DNA of 64,000 nt from contig NC_050467.1 in the NCBI RefSeq assembly GCF_013373865.1, positions 29,720,996-29,784,995 on the forward strand, in the 5' to 3' direction. The number at the start of each line of letters is the position of its first letter. The stretch's first letter is position 1. The position numbers were made by a program, and so were the translations under genes. Shown piece after piece: positions 54,571 through 64,000 of the stretch. The notes beneath the pieces were generated by a model. The model searched no databases. It was not told the origin of the DNA and worked only from the letters and a program-made list of their open reading frames with translations. Source of the DNA: Monomorium pharaonis (taxonomy: Eukaryota > Arthropoda > Insecta > Hymenoptera > Formicidae).

Positions 54571-54631
54571 CTTGAAACAAAATTATATAAATCAACTTAT
54601 TAAACTTTAATTTTTTCTTACGTTTTATAGA

Positions 54632-54733
54632 GGCTGCTCAAAAGCATTATCCGATGTTAACAGATAGACACTTTCTAAATTATGTTTCCGCCTGGTTTAA
54701 ATATGCCAAAACACGTTATGATAGAGAGCAGGT
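54632..54733 (+). CDS. isolated exon-like segment, unknown protein
   Basis: After the acceptor CGTTTTATAG, the frame encodes about 34 residues (EAAQKHYPMLTDRHFLNYV, then SAWFKYAKTRYDREQ) up to a GTACTT donor. A following acceptor CTTGTCTTAG leads to AKVLRKQIE and a stop. The sequence looks like true coding DNA, perhaps from a transposon accessory gene, but I recognise no family and see no start. Confidence 0.35.
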
Positions 54734-54949
54734 ACTTTTTTTATTCTACTTAAATGAATTCTTATTTTTATACAACTGAATTGATTTTGTCTTTTTTCTT
54801 GTCTTAGGCAAAAGTACTTAGAAAGCAGATAGAATAATTAGTCTTGTTTGGAAATGGAATTACAAGGTACCTCATATATGGCGTTCAACCGATCCTGCAA
54901 ATGCATCAATAGTGCAACATTAAAATAATAGATTTATTTTATAAATGTT

Positions 54950-55140
54950 AGAAAAACTTAAAAATACGTAGTACATGTTATAAATATATAATAATATATT
55001 TTATATAATTGCTGTTTTATATTTTTTTTATTTTATCACAATATTGTATATGAAAATAAATGTAATTAATATGTGAATTTTTGTTTTTCACTGATCATAT
55101 TACACACATGTAACAAATGTATAATCTACAGTGAATTATT
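54950..55140. other. AT-rich, nothing recognised
   Basis: Low-complexity AT-rich DNA between an exon-like piece and a foldback. Confidence 0.5.
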
Positions 55141-55144
55141 AATT

Positions 55145-55237
55145 GTTGAGCAGAGTGTCTGAAGTCGTAAGTCATAAGAGATGACATTTGCAAATGCTAT
55201 CTCTTATAACTTACAACTTAGGACACTCTGATCAACG
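55145..55237. mobile_element. foldback hairpin, GTTGAGCAGAGTGTC ends
   Basis: The arms GTTGAGCAGAGTGTCTGAAG and its imperfect complement ..AGGACACTCTGATCAAC pair, followed by GTAAGTCATAAGAGAT pairing, with a tight GC loop. Confidence 0.75.
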
Positions 55238-55242
55238 ATTAC

Positions 55243-55630
55243 ATGACTTATTGTAGATTGAGCTTTATACATTTGTTACAAAAACGTTGCAAATTAACCA
55301 TGAAGCGGAAAATAGTTCCTGGAACGTTGTATAAAGAACGTTGTATAAACGTTATTTTTGGAATAAAAGTTTGTAACGTTTCCCTAACGTTTCATGAAAG
55401 TTTTACAAATGTCGCAAAAACGTTGTAAATGCGACGTCGCATATATAAGGTTTTGCAAACGCTTAAAACACGTTGCAAGTTCGACGTCGTATATGTAAGG
55501 TAATTGAATCGGGACATTTTTGGTTCCTGAAACGTTACAAAAAAGTTAATGCAACCAAACTTGAAACGTCGCACGGCTATATTGCAATGTTACAAAAACG
55601 TTTTTGCAACAGAATATTGTTTAGCGGGTT
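55243..55630. repeat. word-repetitive element with AACGTT motifs
   Basis: Repeats GAACGTTGTATAAA, AAACGTTGTAA and AACGTTTC words and ends TTGTTTAGCGGG, the inverse of the left end at 26956. Confidence 0.5.
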
Positions 55631-55919
55631 ATATGTATACTAAGTGTGTCAAATTTAACCTAAGTAATATATATTCCTGAAATTTTTAAAGTTTATACTC
55701 ACACACACAAATTAACTTTTCTACAAAAATAGTGATATCTAAATATTTTGCGCCAGTTATAAAAACAAATATTTTTTTAGAAATTAAAACATTGTTACTA
55801 TTCTTTAGCCAGTTTTTATAATACAAATCAATTTTTTTAATTTGACACTATAAAATGAGAGTATTTTAATGATAAACTTAAGAAAATTCTTAAATATAAA
55901 ATTAAACTGCAAATTAGCC

Positions 55920-56170
55920 TTTTGTTTTAAATTATTGGCTGCTGTGCGCTGATACGAGGCTACTGTGCGTCTGTAAAAAACAATTGTCAGGGAGCATATT
56001 GGCAAGAAATAAAGGAGATAATATTGAGCTGGAAAATAAGTTTTAATACAAATAAATTATAAATATTACAAATAAATACTCTAATACAAATGAATATTTT
56101 ACTACAAAAACTTGGCGCTGCTGAACCGAATAATTTGCCAGCTCTTTCTTTTTTTTTGTATGTGCAGCAG
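55920..56170. mobile_element. Helitron-associated dispersed repeat, copy 1
   Basis: Two GGCTGCTGTGCGC-type units, then CAATTGTCAGGGAGCATATT, a GAGCTGGAAAATAAG block and CTTGGCGCTGCTGAACCG. The same order occurs inverted at 62505-62270. The units match the array ahead of the Helitron at 9772-9966, suggesting non-autonomous relatives. Confidence 0.6.
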
Positions 56171-56775
56171 CCAATAATTTAATACAAAAGGCTAATATTT
56201 ATAGTTTAATCTTATATTTAAGAATCTTCTTAAGTTTATTGTTAAAATACTTTTATTTTATAATGTCAAATCTTATATATAGAACTTTATGATGATTTAG
56301 CTAGTTTTGTAATGCCATATTTTGTGTGATAATAAAAATCTTGATTTACAATTTTTATTAATATACATTTTCAATTAATACTCAATGTACAGTGATACGT
56401 ATCAAATTAATTATTGTATATTGATTTCTTATAAGTGATATTGTTTTGTATTATTGAACTATATCTTAAAAATTTATTTTTTTTACATGTCATAAGTGAT
56501 ATATACCAAATTGATTATCGTATATTGATGTTTGATTAGTAGTATTATTATCTTGTATTACTGAACTATCTATATTTAAAAAATCAAATTTTTTAGTGTT
56601 CTTACATTTACTTCCAGTATTTGAATATTGAGAATTGATTATTTTAGCATTGCGCTTTAATGCAATTGTTGTCGATTGAGGATTTATGCTTTCTTTATTT
56701 GAAAAACATAAGATTGAGTTAATTTAAATTGAGTTCAGATAAAGTACAATACATAAAACGTATAATCTTTTAATG
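56170..56775. other. AT-rich, nothing recognised
   Basis: It contains loosely repeated words (ATATACCAAATTGATTATCG, GTACAGTGATACGTATCAAA) about 100 bp apart, probably old duplicated DNA. Confidence 0.4.
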
Positions 56776-56918
56776 GGTGCATGCAGTAGCGCAACTGCTC
56801 ACTGAGCGGCTAACAATAAGTAGCAATTGAAGACAATTGGATCTTACCTTTGGATCCAACAAATCACCTTCAATTGCTACTTAGCCTCTCAATGAACGGT
56901 TGCGCTACTCGATGCACC
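56776..56918. mobile_element. foldback MITE, GGTGCATGCAGTAGCGCAAC ends
   Basis: The arms pair with TTGCGCTACTCGATGCACC, and the inner arms AGTAGCAATTGAAG and CTTCAATTGCTACT are perfect. Confidence 0.75.
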
Positions 56919-56924
56919 AAATGA

Positions 56925-57495
56925 TTATATATTTAGTGAATATTTATTACATCACAAATCTAACTGATCATGTAGCAATTTTTTAATATTAATATCAGAA
57001 TTACTTTCTATAGTTTTACTATTTGCATGCTGGATATTTGATGATTTGTCAGTGTTTTTTATTATAATTTTTGGTGAATTATTATTTATGTTTTTTTTTT
57101 ATTTCTAAAAGAGTATGTCTTTCATCCGAAAATAATTAATTAATTAAGTATACTGGTTTCTTTCTTAGTTCATATTGTGTTATTCTTCGTAACTTTTTAA
57201 ATGTCCAAAAAGTAAATAATATTCTACTTATCTGACTTACAAAGAAATATTTCAAAGCATCGTTTTTCATTCTCTAGTTTTATCCAGTATTTAGTTTTCT
57301 TTTTACGTCTTACATTATAAGATTCCACAACGATTAATTTTTTAGTATGTTTAATTTTAAATAAGGAAAACAATTATAAATTTAAAAATGTGAAAAACGA
57401 TGTACTCTATTCTCATTGAAACTACTGATTGTGCACAATTTAAAGCATAACCTAAGAGACGTCTACAGTGCGCATTGTCCGACAAATAGGTGTAG
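56925..57495. other. AT-rich, nothing recognised
   Basis: No gene or strong structure seen. Confidence 0.5.
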
Positions 57496-57499
57496 TGAT

Positions 57500-57636
57500 T
57501 TCCACCGAGGGTCAGAATCGGGCCAATTAGTCAATGGCTATGCTGGTTACAATAGAAATTAGGTTATTTCCGTTGCAACCTGAATAACTATTGGCTAATT
57601 AGTCCGACTCTAACTCGATTTGAACTCTCGGTGGAA
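57500..57636. mobile_element. foldback MITE, TTCCACCGAGGGTCAGAATC ends
   Basis: The ends TTTCCACCGAG and CTCGGTGGAAA are inverted, with inner arms GGCCAATTAGTCAATGGCTA and TAACTATTGGCTAATTAGTC (complementary, imperfect). Confidence 0.75.
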
Positions 57637-57639
57637 ACT

Positions 57640-58400
57640 TAGGGTGACGTTGTGACCGACCAACAGAGCCACCCAGTCTGACGTCGAGCCGACCCCAGGA
57701 CCTAGCGGCGTGAAATTTTTCACGACAAAAGCAGTCGAGGGGAAGGATGACCAAGGAAGGCAGACAAGGAGCCTGAGACTCGAGCGGCTGAAGTGAGCCA
57801 ACCGGAAGAAGGCCCCGGAACACCCCCCGTTTCGTTTTCGCTTATTCAATATATTTTTATTTTGCATATATTAAGTTTCAAGCTAGTCTGTAAACTTTCA
57901 TAACATTTCAGTTAGCAATCGCGGGAATTAACCCTGGATATTAATTTAAGTTTTAAGTTTGTAAATTTTTAGTTATCCGACAAGAGCTCAATACTAGTCA
58001 AGTTAATTTAAGTAAAGTCAGACCGAGCTAGGTTTAGCGAACTATATAACGCGTAATTCGTGTTAAAATACTTTAGTTCAAGTTTGCATGCCAAAAAAGC
58101 ATAGTTAATTTATGAATATTTTATTTGTACGCACGAAACATAAATTTAATAACTTTTATTTTATATACATAGGCCTGCGCCGAGTTAGTTATGTTAAATA
58201 CTCTTATGTGATTCATAAAATAGGTTAAGAGAGTTTTATATTTTATTTTCACGTAATAAACGAATTTATATTTTTTATAAGATAAAGCGTCTAATAAAGC
58301 CTAAGATATCATATCCAAGTCAGTAAAGCATAAATTTTGCGTTAACTAGTCAATTCTATTGTAATTACAAATTTTCATGTAAAGTACACCTAAGTTATTG
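57640..58400. other. no gene recognised; GC-rich then AT-rich
   Basis: A GC-rich patch (57640-57835) has only composition-driven frames. The following 500 bp is AT-rich with many AAGTTTAAG-type words. It may be the interior of the LTR-like unit whose promoter lies at 58538. Confidence 0.35.
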
Positions 58401-58534
58401 AGTGGCACCCGAAAGTGCAGAGGTTGCGAGCATTGATACGACATCACATAACCTCAAAGGAAGCATGGAGGGGGTAAACAGTTGCACCAACCGCACTTTT
58501 CAGTGCGTATGAACACCCGGTCTCTTGGAGTCAT

Positions 58535-58735
58535 CCCATTGGCTCAGAAAAGCTGGAGGGGAGCCATCATCACCCAGGCATCTTCCCATTGGCTGAACGA
58601 AACGGCGCCACGACATCCTGATTGGCGTTCCAGACGCAGAGAGGGAAGCCCGAACGGGATTGGACAGTCAGAAAACCGACGCTATCCGCTGATTGGTGGA
58701 GACCAGCGACGGGCGCCAGGATAAAAGGAGGGCGC
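58535..58735 (+). promoter_or_regulatory. compact promoter: five ATTGG boxes and a TATA box
   Basis: Inverted CCAAT boxes (ATTGG) lie at 58538, 58588, 58621, 58659 and 58692, then GGATAAAAGG at 58719-58728. The last box is about 27 bp from the TATA box. A polyadenylation signal AATAAA follows at about 58949. A promoter and poly(A) site this close suggest the U3-R of an LTR, but no TG..CA borders were established. No downstream protein was recognised. Confidence 0.5.
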
Positions 58736-58959
58736 GTGAAACATCGTGAGCTTTCTGCTCTGAACTTCCGAGGTATCAGGTGCTCCGCGCGAGTCGCGTA
58801 AAATACTTTACCGCGCGAATAACGACAATCAGTTAGCGTCGCGTGCGGAATGTGCACTGCGCATAACAACAGCCACGAAATCGTACTCGATTGTGAATTT
58901 AAGCGTCGCGTACGGGTTAATGTGCATCACGAAAATCTTAAGTGTATTAATAAATAATC

Positions 58960-59490
58960 TTTTGTTATTAACATTAACATAAAGTGTCATACATACTTAC
59001 CTTCTGTGTGCGTTGTCCACATCCTTGGAGACGGCGTCCAGTGATTCCGACAGGAGAATCGTCCTTAGCAAAACCGGTTTTGAGGTTAGGGGAACACCTT
59101 GGTGTCATACTTACCTGAGGGTGAATCCGGAAGGGCGTGGTAGTCCAGAGGCGTCCGAAGTCAGTCCAGCGAAGTCCGAGAGGAGTCCAGCAGCAGCACC
59201 TAAAACAGAAAGGAAAAGATTAGTCATACTAGTTAAGTGGGAACCGTTCGTGTTGGTTAAGACATAACCTAAAAATTGGAATACGTGTCTTGTGCGACGG
59301 CGGCCTGCAGAGTATCCCGAGCGTTCTAGTGTTACGAGAGGCGACTCGGAGACACACAACCTTGTTCCTGGGAAGGTCAAAGAAACTGGCGACCGTGATT
59401 GACGACCGGATCGACGAGACGATAAAGGTCTGTTCACATATTTTATTCCAAAGCGTACTCTTTCTTTAGTTCAACCCGATTACAACGTCA
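58960..59490. other. GC-mixed DNA, no gene recognised
   Basis: GTGTCATAC(ATA)CTTACC occurs twice (58986 and 59103). Open frames are short and unsupported. Confidence 0.35.
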
Positions 59491-59497
59491 CATAGAG

Positions 59498-59595
59498 CGG
59501 ATTACGCGGAAGCGGAACGAGCGGATCACCAATCATGGGATCGTTCTGATAGAACCCTTTTAATAATTTCGCTCATTCCGCTTCCGCGTAATCCA
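59498..59595. mobile_element. foldback hairpin, GCGGATTACGCGGAAGCGGA arms
   Basis: The arm pairs with TTCCGCTTCCGCGTAATCC around a 35-bp loop. Confidence 0.75.
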
Positions 59596-59766
59596 TGAGA
59601 CCTCACCCTTACTCACAAGGGAACCTCGCGAACCCAAAAATTTTGATTTAATTTTTTTTTAATTAAGATAAATTTTCAATAAAATTGACTTTTATGTATA
59701 TAGCATTTATAAAGTAATTATACTATCTTATACTACGTTTTATTTATATCATCTATGTGTATATTA

Positions 59767-59953
59767 TACAGGGTGAGTTTTAATGGCTGTCCCAACTTTT
59801 TACCATGAGAGATGGAATTACCGACTGCATCTTAGTACACACATGTACGGCATTTGCACATGCATATGTCGTACATGTGTGTACTAAGATTGCAGTCGGT
59901 AATTCCATCTCTCATGGTAAAAAGTTGGGACAGCCATTAAAACTCACCCTGTA
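59767..59953. mobile_element. mariner-type palindromic MITE
   Basis: Nearly perfect arms of about 85 bp from TACAGGGTGAGTTTTAATGG to ..CTCACCCTGTA, with TA at both ends. The other arm of the enclosing foldback lacks it, so it is the later event. Confidence 0.9.
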
Positions 59954-60303
59954 TATGTTATATATTATCTACGTTATAATACTATACATTTATATTATCT
60001 GCATCCTTGTATGTATTAGTTTTTATCTAACAGTTGCGCAATATTAGTAGTCACGTTGCTTTCACACAGTGTTCATTCTCTCTACGTCACATATTTCACA
60101 TTCAAGTTTTATATTCGTCATGTCACGGTATGTATCATATATGAAATCACGTATTAATAAAAGTTTGGTATTTTTATTAATGATGTTACGCGTCATTTCC
60201 ACATCAGTGTCAAGTCTAACGTGTGCTTGATCAGTACATCAGTATCACATCTAACATGTGCTTGATTTTTCTTGTTAGATTTTTTTTAATTAAGCGAAGC
60301 ATA

Positions 60304-60780
60304 ATGTTACACATAAATGTTGCGAATGTTCTTAATATGTTAATTATTTTATTTCAAATTACACATATTCCATCAACGCCTATAAATGAAAGAGAAATAC
60401 AATTACGTGATGTGATAAAGGATATTATAACAAATGCAGTGAATGACTTATCATTTGATGTACACACTCATTTTGCTTTAAAATTTCAAAATTATTTGGA
60501 AGTGGATTTACCTGACATAGAATATGTAACAGATAAAGTGGAAGAATTTTTAGAAAATGATAATGTTGATTATGAACCTGATAATGAATATAATTGTGAA
60601 CCAGAAGACGAAATTTTAAATAGTAGCTATAAAAGGAAAACCGTCGAATATTGGAGAAGTGATAAAAAGCCGACACTCTCTTTTAGGAGTGCAACGTCGC
60701 TTCAGAAAGGTGAAGTGCCTACCACAATTATCATTTTTAAAAAATTCTTCATTATTTGTTACATATTATATGTCAGGTAA
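60304..60780 (+). CDS. transposon-associated ORF fragment in the foldback loop
   Basis: From ATG 60304 the frame runs to TAA 60778. The convincing part is 60370-60715: INEREIQLRDVIKDIITNAV, LEVDLPDIEYVTDKVEEFL, acidic spacer, then YKRKTVEYWRSDKKPTLSF. A GTGAAG donor-like site follows at about 60710, and the later residues look intronic. The N-terminal third is duplicated inverted at 61067-60807. The YKRK.VEYWRS block resembles N-terminal parts of insect transposon proteins, but I cannot name the family. Confidence 0.4.
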   Translation: MLHINVANVLNMLIILFQITHIPSTPINEREIQLRDVIKDIITNAVNDLSFDVHTHFALKFQNYLEVDLPDIEYVTDKVEEFLENDNVDYEPDNEYNCEPEDEILNSSYKRKTVEYWRSDKKPTLSFRSATSLQKGEVPTTIIIFKKFFIICYILYVR

Positions 60781-62163
60781 ATCCACTTCCCAATAATTTT
60801 AAAATTCTAAAGCAGTATCAGTGTGTACATCAAATGATAAGTCACATTCACTGTTATAATATCATTTGTTATAATATCCTCTATCACATCACGTAATTGT
60901 ATTTCTCTTTCATTTATAGGTGGAATATGTATAATTTGAAATAAAATAATTAACATATTAAGAACATTCGCAATATTTACGTGTAACATTATGCTTCGCT
61001 TAATTAAATAATCTAACAGAAAAATCAAGCACACGTTAGATGTGATACTGATGTACTGATCAAGCACACGTTAGACTTGATACAGATGTGAAAATGACGC
61101 GTAACATCATTAATAAAGATATCAAACTTTAATACGTGATTTCCATTTCATATATGATATATACCGTGATATGACGAATATAAAACTTGAATGTGAAATA
61201 TGTGACGTAGACAGAATGAACTGTGTGAAAGCAACGTGACTACTCTAATATTGCGCAACCGTTAGATGAAAACTAATACATATAGGGATGCAGATAATAT
61301 AAATGTATAGTATTATAACATAGATAATATATGACATACATAATATACATATAAATGATATAAATAGAACGTAGTATAAGATAGTATAATTATTTTATAA
61401 ATGCTATATACATAAAAAGTCAATTTTATTAAAAATTTATTTTAATTAAAAAAAAATTTTTTTTTGAAAAATGAATAGCGTAGTTAAATGAAGGTATTTA
61501 GGCTGTAAAACTTTTGTATGAAACATTTTTTTATATTTTGTTTAGTTTACGAGATATAGCGAGAAAAGTTAAAAATATCTCAACCTTTAAAGGGTAATTT
61601 CACTCCTTCAAACCGTTTATAAGCTCAAACGAAAAATGTTCTAATTTTAATGAAACTTGGTATAAATGTAGAGGGAGTAAATATATTAATTTAGAAATGT
61701 TTTATTTTGGTTTAAAAACGGTTTGAAGGTGAAACCACACTTCAAAGTTGAGACATTTTTGCATTTTCTCGATATATCTCGTAAACTAAACAAAATATAA
61801 AAAAATGTTTCATACAAAAGTTTTACGGCATTCAAAAAAAAAAATTTGTTTTTGAAAAAATAAATAGCATAGTTAAATAGAGGTATTTATACTGTAAAAC
61901 TTTTGTATGAAACATTTTTTAATACTTTGTTTAGTTTACGAGATATATCGAGAAAAGACAAAAACTCAACATTTTTGAAGGGTGGTTTCAACCCTTTAAA
62001 CCGTTTATAAGCACCAACTTTTAATTTCTAAATTCATGTATTTACCCCTTCTACATTTATGCCAAGGTTCATTAAAATCAGAATTTTCGGGTTCGCGAGG
62101 TTCCCTTGTAAGTTATATACTAAACTTAAGTAAATCGCTTTCCTATAAATTAAGTTATATACT

Positions 62164-62165
<2 letters not shown>

Positions 62166-62217
<52 letters not shown>

Positions 62218-62244
62218 GCACGCACGCACGCACGCACACACACA
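62166..62244. repeat. (CA)n microsatellite with CGCA interruptions
   Basis: A CA run with an ACGC-rich stretch near 62213-62236. Confidence 0.95.
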
Positions 62245-62269
62245 CGTTCAGATGTACATACAAGAGAAA

Positions 62270-62505
62270 AAGGAAGAGCTGGCAAATTATTCGGTTTAGC
62301 AGCGCCAAGTTTTTGTAGTAAAATATTTATTTGTAACATTTATAATTTATTTGTATTAAAACTTATTTGCCAGCTCAATATTATCTTCTTTATTGCTTGC
62401 CAATATACTTCCTGACAATTGTTTTTTGCAGGCGCACAGCAGCCTCGTATCGGCGCACAGCAGCCAATAATTTAATACAAAAGGCTAATATTTATAGTTT
62501 AATTG
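62270..62505. mobile_element. Helitron-associated dispersed repeat, copy 2, inverted
   Basis: Reverse-complement match to 55920-56170, including GGCGCACAGCAGCC units, CTGACAATTG and AGCAGCGCCAAG. Confidence 0.6.
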
Positions 62506-62512
62506 GGTGTAC

Positions 62513-63795
62513 TTCTGAAAAGCCCATACCTCCGATTTTTTTTATACTCTGGATTCTTACGTATTTCGACGTGTTGATTACGAATATAATAGTGAAAATT
62601 GGCGCAAATTTGATTTTCATGGCGAAAACCTTGAAAAAACCATAAAAATTATGGTTTTTTCCATTTATCTCCGTAAATAATGAAAATTTTGAAAAATACT
62701 TCAGATAAAAGTTATAGATCTCATCGAAATACACATTTTATGTTGTATTGATTTTCGCTGTAAAAACAATAGTTTTTGAGAAAAACGACGTTAAATGTTC
62801 AAAACTTTATATAACTCATGTAACATAATTCGAGTTTTATTAGTTAATTTTATTAGTTAATACTGGAAGGAAGTGAGCTTTGCTCATGTGTTTTCTGTAC
62901 CATTGGAATTTTCCATGCGAAGCATGATCCACCCATTTTTAGGTGTGGTATAAGTTTTTGACCATCACTAGCACCAAAATGGTCTTGATAGTGGGGAGGG
63001 GACGGGGTCCGCATACAGTAATGGTTTGTGACTTTCCACGCGGAGCTCCTTACTCCGGCTAACCCCCACTTTCAGTCATCTGAGGCCCCTACCCGGAGCG
63101 GGGGCGTAGCCCCCGCGTAGGGGGGGGGGGCGACTACTTCCACCTAGTAAATTCTGCCACCTGCGAGTGAGAGTATAAAAATAAACTGGGAGTAGTCGAC
63201 CTCTTTCTCTTTTCCACGCATAGCGAGGTCCACTCACACTCTCCCCCTGCCTCGGGGCGCTGCTAGATCCGCTTGTATGGTTTCACATGAGTTTGCGACT
63301 TTCCAATCATAACTACGTTCATCCCACACTTCTTCTTTTCTTTGGGCGAATTTATGATTTAACGGAAAATACGGCCTAGTATATTTATCATATACGAACA
63401 TTTGTCAAGGTCAAGGGGCTGGGTCCCGTAAAGTGAATAATTACCATAAAATTAACTAATAAAACTTGAATTGTGTTAGATGAGTTATATGAAGTTTTGA
63501 ACATTTAACGTCGTTTTTCTCAAAAACTATTGTTTTTACGGCAAAAATCAATAGAACATAAAATGTGTATTTCGATGAGATCTATAACTTTTATCTAAAG
63601 TATTTTTCAAAATTCTCATTATTTAGGGAAATAAATAGAAAAAACCATGATTTTTATGGTTTTTTCAAGGTTTTCACCATGAAAATCAAATTTGCGCCAA
63701 TTTTCACTATCATATTCGTAATCAGCACGTCGAAATACGTAAGAATCTAGAGTATAAAAAAAATCGGTGGTATGGGCTTTTCGGAAGTTTATCCG
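62513..63795. mobile_element. foldback element with GC-rich heart
   Basis: The arms are 62513-62865 and 63435-63795, matching over about 350 bp (GTACTTCTGAAAAGCCCATA against TATGGGCTTTTCGGAAGTTT). Both can be read as a Phe/Lys/Tyr-rich peptide (YFDEIYNFYLKYFSKFSLF), probably a composition effect. The heart (62870-63430) is unlike the arms: GC-rich, with a G11 run at 63121-63131, GCGGGGGCGTAGCCCCCGC (palindromic) and a TATAAAAATAAA word near 63173. Confidence 0.7.
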
Positions 63796-63820
63796 ACAAA
63801 CTTAAAACAATCAAAGCCAT

Positions 63821-63920
63821 GTCAGACTAGAGATTGAGATTGAGATTGAATTAGAATTTGACCAACTAATTGGTTATTACATTTCATTTCAATCTCAATA
63901 TCAATCTCTAGTCTGATACG
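63821..63920. mobile_element. foldback hairpin, GTCAGACTAGAGATTGAGAT arms
   Basis: The arm pairs with ATCAATCTCTAGTCTGATAC, and GATTGAGATTGA words repeat inside. No gene lies between it and the window end. Confidence 0.75.
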
Positions 63921-64000
63921 GAATTAATGAAAAATTAAACTATAAATGCCAGCCAAAGAATAATAAAGTAATGTTCTAGTTTGTATAAACATCTACTTTA

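Larger units (their letters stand above)
59605..62115. mobile_element. large foldback element with unequal arms
   Basis: The left arm (59605-60525) and right arm (60776-61450 plus 62061-62115) pair over hundreds of bases: outer GGGAACCTCGCGAACCC/GGGTTCGCGAGGTTCCC, middle GCATTTATAAAGTAATTATA, inner AATGTTACACATAAATGTTG. Only the left arm has the mariner-type MITE (59767-59953). Only the right arm has a 0.6-kb block at 61480-62060 made of three related segments with GTTTAGTTTACGAGATAT. The loop and inner left arm carry coding-like sequence. Confidence 0.7.

Noticed and set aside
62492..63750. Two related Phe/Tyr/Lys-rich peptides as a real gene
   Set aside because: They come from the two arms of a foldback and look like AT-rich composition; neither has a known domain or a proper start context.

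Overview
The window looks like repeat-dominated intergenic DNA from an insect, most likely a hymenopteran and plausibly an ant. The reasons are AT-rich sequence with GT..AG introns, PIF/Harbinger, Helitron, piggyBac-like and mariner-type elements, a copia element, and a gypsy-class endogenous retrovirus (errantivirus) with an F-type envelope gene. No conserved single-copy host gene was recognised. Species assignment is inference.

Layout. 0-9.7 kb: foldback MITEs, microsatellites, a decayed Harbinger (transposase 3' exon on +, Myb-like accessory gene on -), one copy of an unidentified repeat family (4.37-6.3 kb) and a cryptic three-exon gene on - (7.3-8.25 kb) with a Pro/Thr/Ser-rich body and an RG-rich tail. 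9.77-15.96 kb: a near-complete Helitron RepHel gene with an N-terminal Ulp1-like protease domain, cut short inside the helicase by a MITE. 15.96-17.93 kb: a dense cluster of foldback elements nested up to three deep. 17.93-19.8 kb: nothing recognised. 19.8-23.6 kb: minisatellites, a GC-rich block and a broken R1/TRAS-like non-LTR retrotransposon. 23.6-26.65 kb: a large imperfect inverted duplication of the 4.37 kb repeat family. 26.7-29.7 kb: small word-repetitive elements, a 1.58-kb GC-rich insertion and a tRNA-derived SINE.

29,993-50,321 is one nested structure. A gypsy/errantivirus on the - strand (501-bp LTRs, TSD ATAT, tRNA-Leu-type primer site) has its env interrupted by a 9.35-kb Harbinger (TSD GTT). 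The Harbinger's spacer between genes is in turn interrupted by an intact copia element (identical 243-bp LTRs, TSD CTTTT, 1352-codon ORF). The gypsy integrase is separately split by an 895-bp solo LTR (TSD CGTAT on +). The retrovirus also carries a Cys-rich ORF between env and the 3' LTR and an acidic ORF on the opposite strand between pol and env; I recognise neither.

50.3-64 kb: a DUF4806-like fragment, a piggyBac-like MITE with TTAA target duplications and 131-bp tandem units, several foldback elements, a promoter-like GC block with five ATTGG boxes and a TATA box, and two large foldback structures (59.6-62.1 and 62.5-63.8 kb). Most protein-coding content here is transposon-derived. Only the copia ORF looks intact; the Harbinger transposase keeps its catalytic residues but has a frameshifted tail. 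Splice sites, frameshifts and repeat boundaries were read by eye.
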